Assembly (NCBI RefSeq): GCF_042676145.1
Contig: NZ_JBHTJW010000002.1
Span: forward strand, 682,001 to 746,000
DNA from: Methylophilus glucosoxydans
Lineage (GTDB): Bacteria; Pseudomonadota; Gammaproteobacteria; Burkholderiales; Methylophilaceae
DNA: 64,000 nt
Direction of reading: 5' to 3'
The notes beneath the pieces are model-generated. The model was not told the DNA's origin, made no database searches, and saw nothing but the letters and a program-made list of their open reading frames with translations. Positions 7,679-15,697 of this stretch are shown here, one piece after another (within the stretch, counting starts at the first letter, position 1; each line of letters begins with the position of its first letter). A program made the translations under genes and the position numbers.

Positions 7679-8671
7679 CTACACCGAGAGCGGCACCGTC
7701 AGTCTGTGGTGTTTGTCGTACACTTCAACGCGATTACGGCCCTGTTTTTTTGCCACATACAGGGCCTTGTCCGCTTGTTCCAGCAATAAATTACCGTCTT
7801 CACTAAAATTGAGCCACTGGGTGCGTGCGGGTTGCTCCTTTGTGGATTGCGCATGATGGGCGCCCAGTGAGGCAATGCCTATACTCACTGTCATCAAGCG
7901 GTGTCCGGCAAAACGGATATCCAGCGCCATGATTTTTTGCCGGATGCGCTCGGCAATTTTGACGGCTTCCGCCTGCGTGGTCTGGCCCAGTACCAATACA
8001 AACTCTTCTCCACCGTAGCGTGCAGCCAGATCTCCTGGCCGGTTACTAAAGCCTTGCAGAATGGTGGCGACTTGGCGCAAACAGTCATCGCCAGCGGCAT
8101 GCCCCATGCTGTCATTGAGTTGCTTGAAGTGATCCGCATCGACCATCATCACACTCAGACTGGATTGATGGCGGATCGCGCGTGACCACTCATCCCGCAT
8201 GAATTGCTCCAGTCGACGGCGGTTGGCGAGGCCGGTGAGCGGGTCTGTCAGTGTGAGGGCAGAAATCCGGTCTTCGACCTGCTTGTGATGCGTGATATTG
8301 GTGAGGGTCAGCAAAAAGCACGGGCCCTGCTCTGCGAGGCTGCTTTGCATCGGCTGCAAATTCAAGGTCAGCCAGGTCGGCTCCTGGGTTGGGGTGTGGC
8401 AGAGGTAATCAATACTGAAATGGTCACGTGCCCCACTTAATACCTGTTGAACGCCCTCCAGCAAGGCTGGCTGGTTGGTGTCTTCATTGGCCTTGCAAAT
8501 ATCGAGATAGGCGATGCCAAACCAGTCTGTGTCAAGTTGCAGGCCGTAAAACAGGCCAAAGCTGCGCCAAGCCTGATTCACATAGAGAATGCTGCTTGCT
8601 TCATCAATCACTGCCACTTGCAATGATAATGTATCCAGAATACCACTCAGTAATTGCTCTGCAACGTTCAC
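7679..8671 (-). CDS. PAS-GGDEF diguanylate cyclase
   Basis: A 330-residue protein without membrane segments. Residues about 8-130 form a PAS sensor domain (LQVAVIDEASSILYVNQAWRSFG). Residues about 160-320 form a GGDEF domain with DPLTGLANRR, FKQLNDSMGHAAGD and the active site RYGGEEF. The product-inhibition I-site RxxD is present exactly five residues before GGEEF (RPGD). It should therefore synthesise cyclic di-GMP in response to a signal sensed by PAS. The ligand is unknown. It lies antisense between pgk and the second gap. Confidence 0.9.
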   Translation of the reverse strand: MNVAEQLLSGILDTLSLQVAVIDEASSILYVNQAWRSFGLFYGLQLDTDWFGIAYLDICKANEDTNQPALLEGVQQVLSGARDHFSIDYLCHTPTQEPTWLTLNLQPMQSSLAEQGPCFLLTLTNITHHKQVEDRISALTLTDPLTGLANRRRLEQFMRDEWSRAIRHQSSLSVMMVDADHFKQLNDSMGHAAGDDCLRQVATILQGFSNRPGDLAARYGGEEFVLVLGQTTQAEAVKIAERIRQKIMALDIRFAGHRLMTVSIGIASLGAHHAQSTKEQPARTQWLNFSEDGNLLLEQADKALYVAKKQGRNRVEVYDKHHRLTVPLSV

Positions 8672-8826
8672 AAAATATCCGATGGGCGGGGGGCTTGAAT
8701 GATTTAAAGTTTTTAGTTTTCAACTCTATTCTATTCAAGGCCACGATGACTGTCTAACGCTAACTGCTCAAAATGAGCATCAAAATTGCTTGTTTTAGGA
8801 TATCCACGACAAAAGGAGTCCAAAAA

Positions 8827-9888
8827 ATGACTGTTCGGATCGGCATAAACGGGTTTGGCAGAATTGGGCGCATGGTGCTCAGAGCCGCTTTAAATCAGGC
8901 AGAGTTCAAAGATGTGGAGGTAGTGGCGATCAACGGCATCGAGGCGCCTGAGCAGATGTTGTATATGCTCAAGTACGATTCGGTGCACGGTCGTCTCGCA
9001 TACGATGCACAGTTAGAGGGCGAATCGCTGGTGGTGAATGGCAAGCCCATCCGGTTGACGGCACATCGTGATCCGGCGCAGATTGACTGGGCCAGTGCAA
9101 ACGTGGATGTGGTGGTGGAGTGTACTGGTGTCTTTCTGACCAAGGAAACCTGTGCTGCACACATCAATGGGGGCGCGCGCATTGTCGTCCAATCAGCGCC
9201 AGGGAAGGACGACACGCCTATGTATGTCTATGGCGTCAATCATTACCATTATCGCGGTGAAGAAATTGTCTCTGCCGCCTCTTGCACCACCAATGGCCTG
9301 GCGCCTATGGCCAAGGTGTTGCATGACCATTTTGGCATCAAACGTGGATTGATGACCACTATTCATGCGGCCACGGCGACTCAAAAAACGGTGGATGGGA
9401 CGTCGAACAAGGATTGGCGGGGAGGTCGTGGCGTCTTTGATAACATTATTCCTTCAAGTACCGGGGCGGCCAAGGCCGTCGGTAAAGTGATTCCGGCCCT
9501 CAACAAGAAGTTAACCGGCATGGCCATGCGTATTCCGTCGGCAGATGTGTCGGTGGTTGACCTGACGGTCGAGTTGCAGCAAAAAACCACTTATGAAGAC
9601 ATCTGCGCCGTGATGAAGTACGCCGCAGAGCGAGATTTGAAGGGGGTGCTGGGCTATACCGATGAGGCCGTGGTTTCCAGTGATTTCAGAGGCTACCCAG
9701 CTGCCAGCGTGTTTGATGCATCGGCTGGCATTATGCTGGACCCCTCTTTTGTGAAGCTGGTGGCCTGGTACGACAATGAGTATGGTTATACCTGCAATTT
9801 GCTGCGTCTGACGCGCTATGTGGGCTATGCCAAGCTGTGCATGACCAATTTGCCTGATCCGGTCCAGATTGAAGAGGTGGCTGCTTAG
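8827..9888 (+). CDS. Type I glyceraldehyde-3-phosphate dehydrogenase, copy 2
   Basis: A 353-residue paralogue of the gap product upstream, with very similar sequence throughout. The Rossmann GINGFGRIGR, Cys153 in SAASCTTNG and WYDNEYGYTCNLLRL are kept. The cofactor-specificity position after VVAIN is Gly37 rather than Asp, followed by Ile-Glu. A C-terminal extension of about 20 residues (ending DPVQIEEVAA) is absent from copy 1. The start is set at ATG 8827 because AAAGGAG lies 8 bp upstream; a longer in-frame reading from 8773 lacks such a site. It is type I GAPDH and not erythrose-4-phosphate dehydrogenase (Epd), judging from the DNIIPSSTGAAKAVG region. Physiological direction and cofactor are open. 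Confidence 0.93.
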   Translation: MTVRIGINGFGRIGRMVLRAALNQAEFKDVEVVAINGIEAPEQMLYMLKYDSVHGRLAYDAQLEGESLVVNGKPIRLTAHRDPAQIDWASANVDVVVECTGVFLTKETCAAHINGGARIVVQSAPGKDDTPMYVYGVNHYHYRGEEIVSAASCTTNGLAPMAKVLHDHFGIKRGLMTTIHAATATQKTVDGTSNKDWRGGRGVFDNIIPSSTGAAKAVGKVIPALNKKLTGMAMRIPSADVSVVDLTVELQQKTTYEDICAVMKYAAERDLKGVLGYTDEAVVSSDFRGYPAASVFDASAGIMLDPSFVKLVAWYDNEYGYTCNLLRLTRYVGYAKLCMTNLPDPVQIEEVAA

Positions 9889-9992
9889 CGAGACGGCCTC
9901 CATTTGCGGGCTGATGTCGTTACCGGACAATTTATTCGCCTGCAAGGGCGTGGCGCATTTATAATGCGGTTTTTACTTTTGTGATCACGATT

Positions 9993-10892
9993 ATGTCAGC
10001 GCCATTGCTCGAAACTTCTATCAAGAGTCTGAAAAAACTGCACCAGGGGAAGGTGCGTGATATCTACGATATCGACGCGCAGACCATGCTGCTGGTCAGT
10101 ACAGATCGCTTGAGTGCTTTTGATGTGATTTTGCCCACGGGGATTCAACACAAGGGCGCGATGCTGACGCAAATGGCTAACTTCTGGTTTGAGCAATTGC
10201 AGAATGTGGTGCCTAACCACTTGACCGGGATCGCGCCGGAATCTGTAGTCGCGCCGGATGAAGTGGCTCAGGTCAAAGGCCGTGCCGTGGTGGTCAAAAA
10301 ACTCAAAGCCTTGCCATTGGAAGCGATTGTGCGCGGGTATTTGGTAGGCAGCGGCTGGAAAGAGTATCAGGCCAAGGGCACGGTATGTGATATTCCCCTG
10401 CCAGCAGGCCTGCAACTGGCGCAGCAGTTGCCACAACCTTTGTTTACCCCTTCGAGCAAGGCGGCGGTAGGCGAGCATGATGAAAATATCAGCATTGCCC
10501 AGGTGGAAGCCCTGATTGGTAAAGCGCTCACCGCCCAGGTCGAGCAGGCGGCAATTGCGCTATATACGCGTGCGGCCGAGTATGCGCGTACCAAAGGCAT
10601 CATCATTGCCGACACTAAGTTTGAATTTGGTGTGGATGCGCAAGGGGTATTGCATGTGATGGACGAGGTATTGACGCCTGATTCTTCACGCTTCTGGCCT
10701 GCAGACCAGTATCAGGTGGGCAGCAACCCGCCCAGCTACGATAAACAGTATGTGCGTGACTGGCTGGAAAGTTGCGGTTGGGACAAGACGCCGCCCGGCC
10801 CGGAACTACCAGCTGACGTGGCTCAACGCACCTCGGACAAGTACATGGAGGCATTTGCCAAACTCACCGGTCGCACGTTGCAGGTGGATTGA
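9993..10892 (+). CDS. purC: SAICAR synthetase
   Basis: Phosphoribosylaminoimidazole-succinocarboxamide synthase, the ATP-dependent purine-pathway step that joins aspartate to CAIR. Motifs include HQGKVRDIYDID, LVSTDRLSAFDVILP, the EAIVRGYLVGSGWKEY block, GEHDENIS and LIIADTKFEFG-like IIIADTKFEFG. With the ATG at 9993 it is 299 residues, the length of the long (betaproteobacterial/fungal-like) PurC type. A GTG four codons upstream (9981) is an alternative; neither start has a clear ribosome site. It is followed 21 bp later by a YkvA-type gene. Confidence 0.95.
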   Translation: MSAPLLETSIKSLKKLHQGKVRDIYDIDAQTMLLVSTDRLSAFDVILPTGIQHKGAMLTQMANFWFEQLQNVVPNHLTGIAPESVVAPDEVAQVKGRAVVVKKLKALPLEAIVRGYLVGSGWKEYQAKGTVCDIPLPAGLQLAQQLPQPLFTPSSKAAVGEHDENISIAQVEALIGKALTAQVEQAAIALYTRAAEYARTKGIIIADTKFEFGVDAQGVLHVMDEVLTPDSSRFWPADQYQVGSNPPSYDKQYVRDWLESCGWDKTPPGPELPADVAQRTSDKYMEAFAKLTGRTLQVD

Positions 10893-10913
10893 CTGCTGAA
10901 TCGGTCAAGGGCG

Positions 10914-11210
10914 ATGGGGTTTCGTGCACAACTGGTGACGCTGGGCCAACGCTTTAAACAAGAGGTCTTGTTTTATCGCGCATTGCTTGCACATCCGCAA
11001 ACGCCCTGGTTAGCCAAAGCGTTATTATGGCTAGCCTTGGCGTATCTGGTGTTGCCGTTTGATCTGATTCCCGACTTTATTCCGCTGATTGGCCAGCTTG
11101 ATGAATTGGTGATTATTCCGCTGTTGCTGTATCTCGCGCTCAAGCTGATTCCTGTGACGATCAGGCAGGCATGCCGCGATGCGGTCGCGGCTGAGCAGGA
11201 TCAAAAATAG
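10914..11210 (+). CDS. YkvA/DUF1232-family small membrane protein
   Basis: A 98-residue protein with the DUF1232 core WLAKALLWLALAYLVLPFDL followed by IPDFIPLIGQLDELVII, and two hydrophobic helices. Members are small inner-membrane proteins of unknown function found in most Proteobacteria. The ATG at 10914 follows AAGGGCG. It is co-directional with purC and ppa and probably co-transcribed with purC. Confidence 0.85.
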   Translation: MGFRAQLVTLGQRFKQEVLFYRALLAHPQTPWLAKALLWLALAYLVLPFDLIPDFIPLIGQLDELVIIPLLLYLALKLIPVTIRQACRDAVAAEQDQK

Positions 11211-11282
11211 TGTTGTTTGCCAGCAAATGTTCATATTAATCGCCTATAATGGCGATTTTTTTATAGGGATAGGTTTAAAAAC

Positions 11283-11831
11283 ATGTCTTTGAATTTGGTG
11301 CCTAGCGGCAAAGATTTGCCCCACGACTTTAACGTCATTATCGAGATCCCAGCCAATGGTGATCCAGTGAAATATGAAGTAGATAAAGAAAGCGGCGCAC
11401 TGTTCGTCGATCGCTTTATGGGCACCTCCATGCAGTATCCATGTAACTATGGTTACATTCCACATACCCTGGGCGATGATGGAGACCCGGTGGATGTGCT
11501 GGTGATTACGCCAGTGCCTTTGTTGCCAGGTGTGGTCGTGCGTTGCCGTGCATTGGGCATGCTGAAAATGACGGACGAAGCGGGTGGTGATGCCAAAGTG
11601 CTGGCGGTGCCGGTTGAGAAAGTCTGCGGCCTCTATGCTTATCAAAAAACATTGACCGATGTATCGCCTTGGCGCCTGGATATGATTGCGCACTTCTTTG
11701 AGCACTACAAAGATCTGGACAAGGGTAAGTGGGTGAAAATTGAAGGTTGGGTGGGGATTGAAGATGCCCACAAGGAAATCGTGGATGGGGTTGCCCGTTA
11801 CAACAAGGCCGAAGTGAAGCCAGCGTTTTAA
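11283..11831 (+). CDS. ppa: Soluble inorganic pyrophosphatase (family I)
   Basis: A 182-residue cytoplasmic enzyme hydrolysing PPi to two phosphates and so driving biosynthetic reactions. The family I signature is DGDPVDVLV (about residues 66-74), with the preceding YPCNYGYIPHT and the substrate-binding KYEVDKESG. Length is close to E. coli Ppa (176). The last four codons plus stop are part of a 19-bp tandem duplication. The gene is convergent with a membrane-bound pyrophosphatase, so two PPi-consuming systems are neighbours. Confidence 0.97.
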   Translation: MSLNLVPSGKDLPHDFNVIIEIPANGDPVKYEVDKESGALFVDRFMGTSMQYPCNYGYIPHTLGDDGDPVDVLVITPVPLLPGVVVRCRALGMLKMTDEAGGDAKVLAVPVEKVCGLYAYQKTLTDVSPWRLDMIAHFFEHYKDLDKGKWVKIEGWVGIEDAHKEIVDGVARYNKAEVKPAF

Positions 11832-11849
11832 AGTGAAGCCAGCGTTCTA
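11812..11849 (+). repeat. 19-bp tandem duplication across the ppa stop codon
   Basis: AAGTGAAGCCAGCGTTTTA at 11812-11830 is followed immediately by AAGTGAAGCCAGCGTTCTA at 11831-11849, with one mismatch. The first copy encodes VKPAF plus the start of the TAA stop. The second copy is untranslated and would restore the same reading and stop if the first stop were lost. Confidence 0.9.
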
Positions 11850-11870
11850 ATTTGTTGCAACGCGCACAAC

Positions 11871-11897
11871 AAAGCCGGGTCGTTCGCCCGGCTTTTT
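11871..11897 (+). terminator. Rho-independent terminator of ppa
   Basis: The arms AAGCCGGG and CCCGGCTT with a seven-base loop are followed by TTTTT. It lies 22 bp after the second copy of the tandem repeat and between two convergent genes. Confidence 0.85.
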
Positions 11898-11923
11898 GCT
11901 TTATGAACGCTTAAAATCCAAGG

Positions 11924-13954
11924 TCAATGTAATAAGGGCACGATCAGCAGCGCCACAATATTGATGATCTTGATCAGCGGGTTCACAGCTGGGCCCGCCG
12001 TATCCTTGTAAGGGTCACCAACGGTATCGCCTGTCACGGCCGCCTTGTGCGCATCAGACCCTTTGCCGCCATAATGGCCATCCTCAATGTATTTCTTGGC
12101 GTTATCCCAGGCGCCACCACCAGTACACATCGAGATAGCGACAAATAAGCCGGTCACGATGGTGCCCATCAACAAACCACCCAGTGCGACCGGCCCCAGA
12201 ACCAGTCCGACCACAATCGGTGCGGCCACCGGCAGCAGGGAGGGCAACATCATTTCCTTGATGGCAGCGCTGGTCAGCATATCCACGGCTTTGCCGTATT
12301 CAGGTTTGGCTGTGCCCTCCATAATGCCTTTGATTTCGCGAAACTGGCGGCGGACTTCTTCAACCACACTGCCTGCGGCACGACCTACCGCTTCCATGGC
12401 CATGGCGGCAAACAGATATGGAATCAAGCCGCCGATAAACAAGCCTATGATGACTTTGGGGTCGCTCAAATCAAAGCTGGCAGTGATACCGGCGCTTTCA
12501 AGCTTGTGTGTGTAGTCTGCAAACAGGACCAACGCTGCCAGGCCTGCGGAGCCAATAGCATAGCCTTTGGTGACCGCTTTGGTGGTGTTGCCTACAGCAT
12601 CCAGCGGGTCAGTCACCTCGCGGACACTACTAGGCAATTCAGCCATTTCGGCAATCCCGCCTGCGTTATCGGTGATCGGGCCGTAAGCATCCAAAGCCAC
12701 GACAATGCCTGCCATACTGAGCATGGCCATGGCGGCAATGGCTACCCCATACAGTCCTGCCAGGTGAAAAGCGACATAAATCGCAAGACACACCGAGAGT
12801 ACAGGCAGGGCGGTGGACTTCATCGAGACGCCTATCCCGGCAATAATATTGGTGGCATGGCCGGTGGTAGAGGCTTGCGCCACGTGTTTGACCGGCGCGT
12901 AATCAGTGCCGGTGTAGTATTCGGTAATCCATACCAGTGCCGCGGTCAGTCCCAGCCCTACCGCACAGGCGCCAAACAGGGCCAGGCTGGACACCGTGAC
13001 TTCACCATGGGTATAGCCTTGCGGGAATACATATTGCGTGACAAAGTAAAACGCAATTAGCGAGAGGACGCCAGCGACCGCCAGGCCTTTATATAGCGCG
13101 GGCATCACATTCTTCATACCGGGCGAGGCTTTGACAAAAAAGCAGCCAATAGTTGAGGCGACGATGGAAACCGCACCTAGCAACAAGGGGTAAATGATGC
13201 CATTGGCACCTGCTTCTGTTGCCATCAGTCCCCCCAGTACCATGGTGGCAATCAGGGTCACCGCGTAAGTTTCAAACAGGTCAGCCGCCATGCCTGCGCA
13301 GTCACCCACATTGTCGCCGACATTGTCCGCAATCACAGCCGGGTTGCGGGGATCATCTTCAGGAATACCCGCTTCTACCTTACCTACCAGGTCGGCCCCG
13401 ACATCGGCGCCCTTGGTGAAAATGCCACCGCCCAAGCGCGCAAAGATAGAGATCAACGAGGAACCAAAAGCCAGGCCAATCAGTGGGTTCAGATCAGTCG
13501 CCTGCTCAGCACCCAGGTAGATATAAAACCCTGCCACCCCTAACAGCCCCAGGCCAACGACGAGCATGCCAGTGATTGCGCCGCCTTTAAATGCGACATC
13601 CAGAGCCGCCCCTATGCCATGCGTCGCGGCTTGAGCGGTCCGTACGTTTGCTTTCACCGAGACGTTCATGCCTATAAATCCGCAGGCCCCGGAGAGAACC
13701 GCGCCAATCACAAATCCGATGGCAGTTTGCGGGTTTAGAAAAATACCGATCAAGATCGTCAAAACAACCCCAACCAGGGCAATCGTTTTGTATTGTCGGG
13801 AGAGATAGGCAGCCGCCCCTTGTTGAATGGCGCCGGCAATTTCTTGCATGCGGGCGTTCCCCGCGGGCAACCCTGAAATCCATTGACTCATTACGACGCC
13901 ATACACTACCGCCAGAACGGCGGCACCAAGCGCTAACATTAGTGCAACTGACAT
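11924..13954 (-). CDS. hppA: Membrane-bound proton-translocating pyrophosphatase, K+-independent type
   Basis: A 676-residue integral membrane protein (about 16 helices) that couples PPi hydrolysis to ion pumping across the inner membrane. The PPi/Mg site includes GADVGADLVGKVE, then EDDPRNPAVIADN and VGDNVGDCAGMAADL. The residue in GNTTKAVTKG is Lys where K+-dependent enzymes have Ala, the established marker of the K+-independent, H+-pumping class. TGDTVGDPYKDTAGPAVNPLIK near the C-terminus is complete. The start is supported by AGGAG just upstream. PPi from biosynthesis could thus help energise the membrane in a one-carbon-fed cell (inference). Confidence 0.95.
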   Translation of the reverse strand: MSVALMLALGAAVLAVVYGVVMSQWISGLPAGNARMQEIAGAIQQGAAAYLSRQYKTIALVGVVLTILIGIFLNPQTAIGFVIGAVLSGACGFIGMNVSVKANVRTAQAATHGIGAALDVAFKGGAITGMLVVGLGLLGVAGFYIYLGAEQATDLNPLIGLAFGSSLISIFARLGGGIFTKGADVGADLVGKVEAGIPEDDPRNPAVIADNVGDNVGDCAGMAADLFETYAVTLIATMVLGGLMATEAGANGIIYPLLLGAVSIVASTIGCFFVKASPGMKNVMPALYKGLAVAGVLSLIAFYFVTQYVFPQGYTHGEVTVSSLALFGACAVGLGLTAALVWITEYYTGTDYAPVKHVAQASTTGHATNIIAGIGVSMKSTALPVLSVCLAIYVAFHLAGLYGVAIAAMAMLSMAGIVVALDAYGPITDNAGGIAEMAELPSSVREVTDPLDAVGNTTKAVTKGYAIGSAGLAALVLFADYTHKLESAGITASFDLSDPKVIIGLFIGGLIPYLFAAMAMEAVGRAAGSVVEEVRRQFREIKGIMEGTAKPEYGKAVDMLTSAAIKEMMLPSLLPVAAPIVVGLVLGPVALGGLLMGTIVTGLFVAISMCTGGGAWDNAKKYIEDGHYGGKGSDAHKAAVTGDTVGDPYKDTAGPAVNPLIKIINIVALLIVPLLH

Positions 13955-14047
13955 GACTTCTCCTGTTCCTGATGAAACTACGTTGAAGATAATGACTGCT
14001 CACCACCCTGTTGCCAGATTTGTTAATGGAATGTAACAGGTTGGGGC

Positions 14048-14076
14048 ATTATTGCACTATTAGTGTGCACCTACAA
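14048..14076 (-). promoter_or_regulatory. Possible sigma-70 promoter of hppA
   Basis: On the minus strand TTGTAG and AATAAT are separated by 17 bp, about 95 bp upstream of the hppA start. The hexamers each match the consensus in four or more positions. No other promoter is obvious in the 196-bp gap. Confidence 0.35.
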
Positions 14077-14150
14077 TAGCGTGTAATAGCGGAGCATACG
14101 TACTCTGATTGCAGAGATGGCCGGGTTCCCGGCTAACAGGTGAGGTTGGC

Positions 14151-14597
14151 TCAGTCTTGACGCTGGTGATCGACAAACTCAAGCAGGGCCGCTTCCAGCG
14201 CAGGATTGTCGATTTGTTTGGCGCAACGTTCGAGTGCCGTTAAGGCGTGCTTGGACGGGGATTTGATGCGTTTGGTTTTGCTAGGCGGGCGAGATTTTAC
14301 TTGCACTTTGACCTTAATTGCGTTAAGGTTTAAAGCCTTGATTTTCCGGGAGTTTTGACTAAATTCCTGGATTTTTCGCAGTAATTGGGCTTCCATTAGC
14401 CTGATTCTGCTGGCCACAGCGCCTGATTGCACTGCAATCGTTAGCGCCCCCTCTTGTAGGGCTAGCACATGCGAAAGCCTGGAAAATTCCGGGGCAACTG
14501 CAGACCAGCATTGTTGTAATTGCTGACGGTCATCCGCTTCTTGTAGTAGCGGTTTGAGCGCTTGATGATGTTTGAAAATCTGGTTGATTTTGAACAT
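14151..14597 (-). CDS. DUF721/DciA-like protein
   Basis: With the ATG at 14597 the product is 148 residues (MFKINQIFKHHQALKPLL). The central part matches the DciA/DUF721 fold: WSAVAPEFSRLSHVLALQEGALTIAVQSGAVASRIR, given here as a region at about residues 45-85, a KH-like module. DciA proteins help load or operate the replicative helicase in bacteria lacking DnaC/DnaI; whether this divergent member does so is inference. The C-terminal half is basic (KSRPPSKTKRIKSPSK). A longer reading from 14651 is possible. Position opposite an M23 gene and secA is a common betaproteobacterial arrangement. Confidence 0.75.
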   Translation of the reverse strand: MFKINQIFKHHQALKPLLQEADDRQQLQQCWSAVAPEFSRLSHVLALQEGALTIAVQSGAVASRIRLMEAQLLRKIQEFSQNSRKIKALNLNAIKVKVQVKSRPPSKTKRIKSPSKHALTALERCAKQIDNPALEAALLEFVDHQRQD

Positions 14598-14693
14598 GGC
14601 CGGTTGTCCACAGAATGCTTGAATATTGTACACCACATCGCTGTCATGCATGTTTAGTCGGCATGCGGCGGGTGCATCGCGAGAGTTCGTAGC

Positions 14694-15596
14694 ATGATTA
14701 ATATCATTATTGTTTCAGAAAAAATGGCCAAGCCCAAAACATTGGGCGTGTTTGAAAGTGTCGGCTTGGTGCTGGCGCTGATTTTGGTGCCTATCGTGTT
14801 GACGCTGTTGTTTATCACACCGCAGCAGGTCATTAAATCACAAGGCGTTAAAGCTATGCTGCCGCCTCACTTGCGTGGTGCCATGTTGTCTACCCAAAAT
14901 CACCTCGATGCTTATGCCAAGCAAATTGGCGAATTGCAGGCGCGTATTTTGCGGCTGGATGCGCAAAATCAGCGCTTGTCCAAATTGGCAGGCGTCAAAT
15001 CGACTGCCGAGCCGATTAATGAAAGAACGCCGGTCAACGACATGATGGGCCGCGGGGGGCCGCTGGTAAAAGATTCTCCGCTGAGTGAGGAAGACCTGAA
15101 AGCAACCATCGAGCAAATGTCTGCAGACCTCGATTTGCGTGATGAGTATCAGGGCAAGCTTGAGGCCAAGTTGTTGCAAAAGAGCGTATTGCGCGAAATG
15201 CTGCCTAATAGTAGTCCGGTGGAAGCCGCGTATAGTTCGTCCAGTTATGGCTGGCGGATTGATCCCATGAGTGGCCATCGCGCTTTCCACGAAGGCCTGG
15301 ATTTCCCAGCCTCGGTGGGGACGCCGGTTTATGCTGCCGCAGACGGTATTGTGACCACCGCGGTACAAACCGCAGACTATGGCAATTTGCTCAAGATTGA
15401 CCATGGCGCGGGTCTTGAAACGCGCTATGCCCACAATTCGAAGTTATTGGTGAACCCGGGAGACCGTGTTACCAAGGGTCAAAAGATTGCCTTAATTGGC
15501 AGTACCGGACGCTCAACCGGGCCGCATTTGCATTATGAAATTCGTCTCAATGGCAACCCGCTGGACCCGCGTGAGTATCTCAAAAATCATTCCTGA
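14694..15596 (+). CDS. Membrane-anchored M23-family peptidoglycan peptidase
   Basis: The protein has an N-terminal transmembrane helix (VGLVLALILVPIVLTLLF) and a coiled-coil-prone region (about 75-165). The C-terminal LytM/M23 domain starts near SSYGWRIDPMSGHRAFHEGLD. Zinc ligands are visible as HEGLD (HxxxD) and HLHYE (HxH), so the domain looks catalytically competent. M23 proteins cut peptide cross-links in periplasmic peptidoglycan. The start may be ATG 14694 (300 residues) or ATG 14724 (MAKPKTLG). It precedes secA on the same strand. Confidence 0.9.
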   Translation: MINIIIVSEKMAKPKTLGVFESVGLVLALILVPIVLTLLFITPQQVIKSQGVKAMLPPHLRGAMLSTQNHLDAYAKQIGELQARILRLDAQNQRLSKLAGVKSTAEPINERTPVNDMMGRGGPLVKDSPLSEEDLKATIEQMSADLDLRDEYQGKLEAKLLQKSVLREMLPNSSPVEAAYSSSSYGWRIDPMSGHRAFHEGLDFPASVGTPVYAAADGIVTTAVQTADYGNLLKIDHGAGLETRYAHNSKLLVNPGDRVTKGQKIALIGSTGRSTGPHLHYEIRLNGNPLDPREYLKNHS

Positions 15597-15617
15597 CCCA
15601 GTCAGGCAATACAATAA

Positions 15618-15647
15618 TTGAGACAATCGCCCTCTATATCTTATACA
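15618..15647 (+). promoter_or_regulatory. Possible sigma-70 promoter of secA
   Basis: TTGAGA and TATACA are 18 bp apart in the AT-rich gap between the M23 gene and secA. The expected transcript start near 15654 leaves a leader of about 45 nt. Confidence 0.45.
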
Positions 15648-15697
15648 ATCTCTGTTTATTTCAATTAACACCGCGTCAGCGGAAATCGGTGTGACTC

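Noticed and set aside
8773..8826. Eighteen-residue N-terminal extension of the second GAPDH
   Set aside because: A strong ribosome site directly precedes the ATG at 8827, and the extension has no counterpart in copy 1 or the family.
8827..9888. Erythrose-4-phosphate dehydrogenase (Epd) for the second GAPDH
   Set aside because: The region around the active site and the IIPSSTGAAKAVGK motif follow type I GAPDH and not Epd.
14110..14135. GCCGGG-TTC-CCGGC hairpin as terminator of the DUF721 gene
   Set aside because: The stem has no T-run on the minus strand, so intrinsic termination is not supported.
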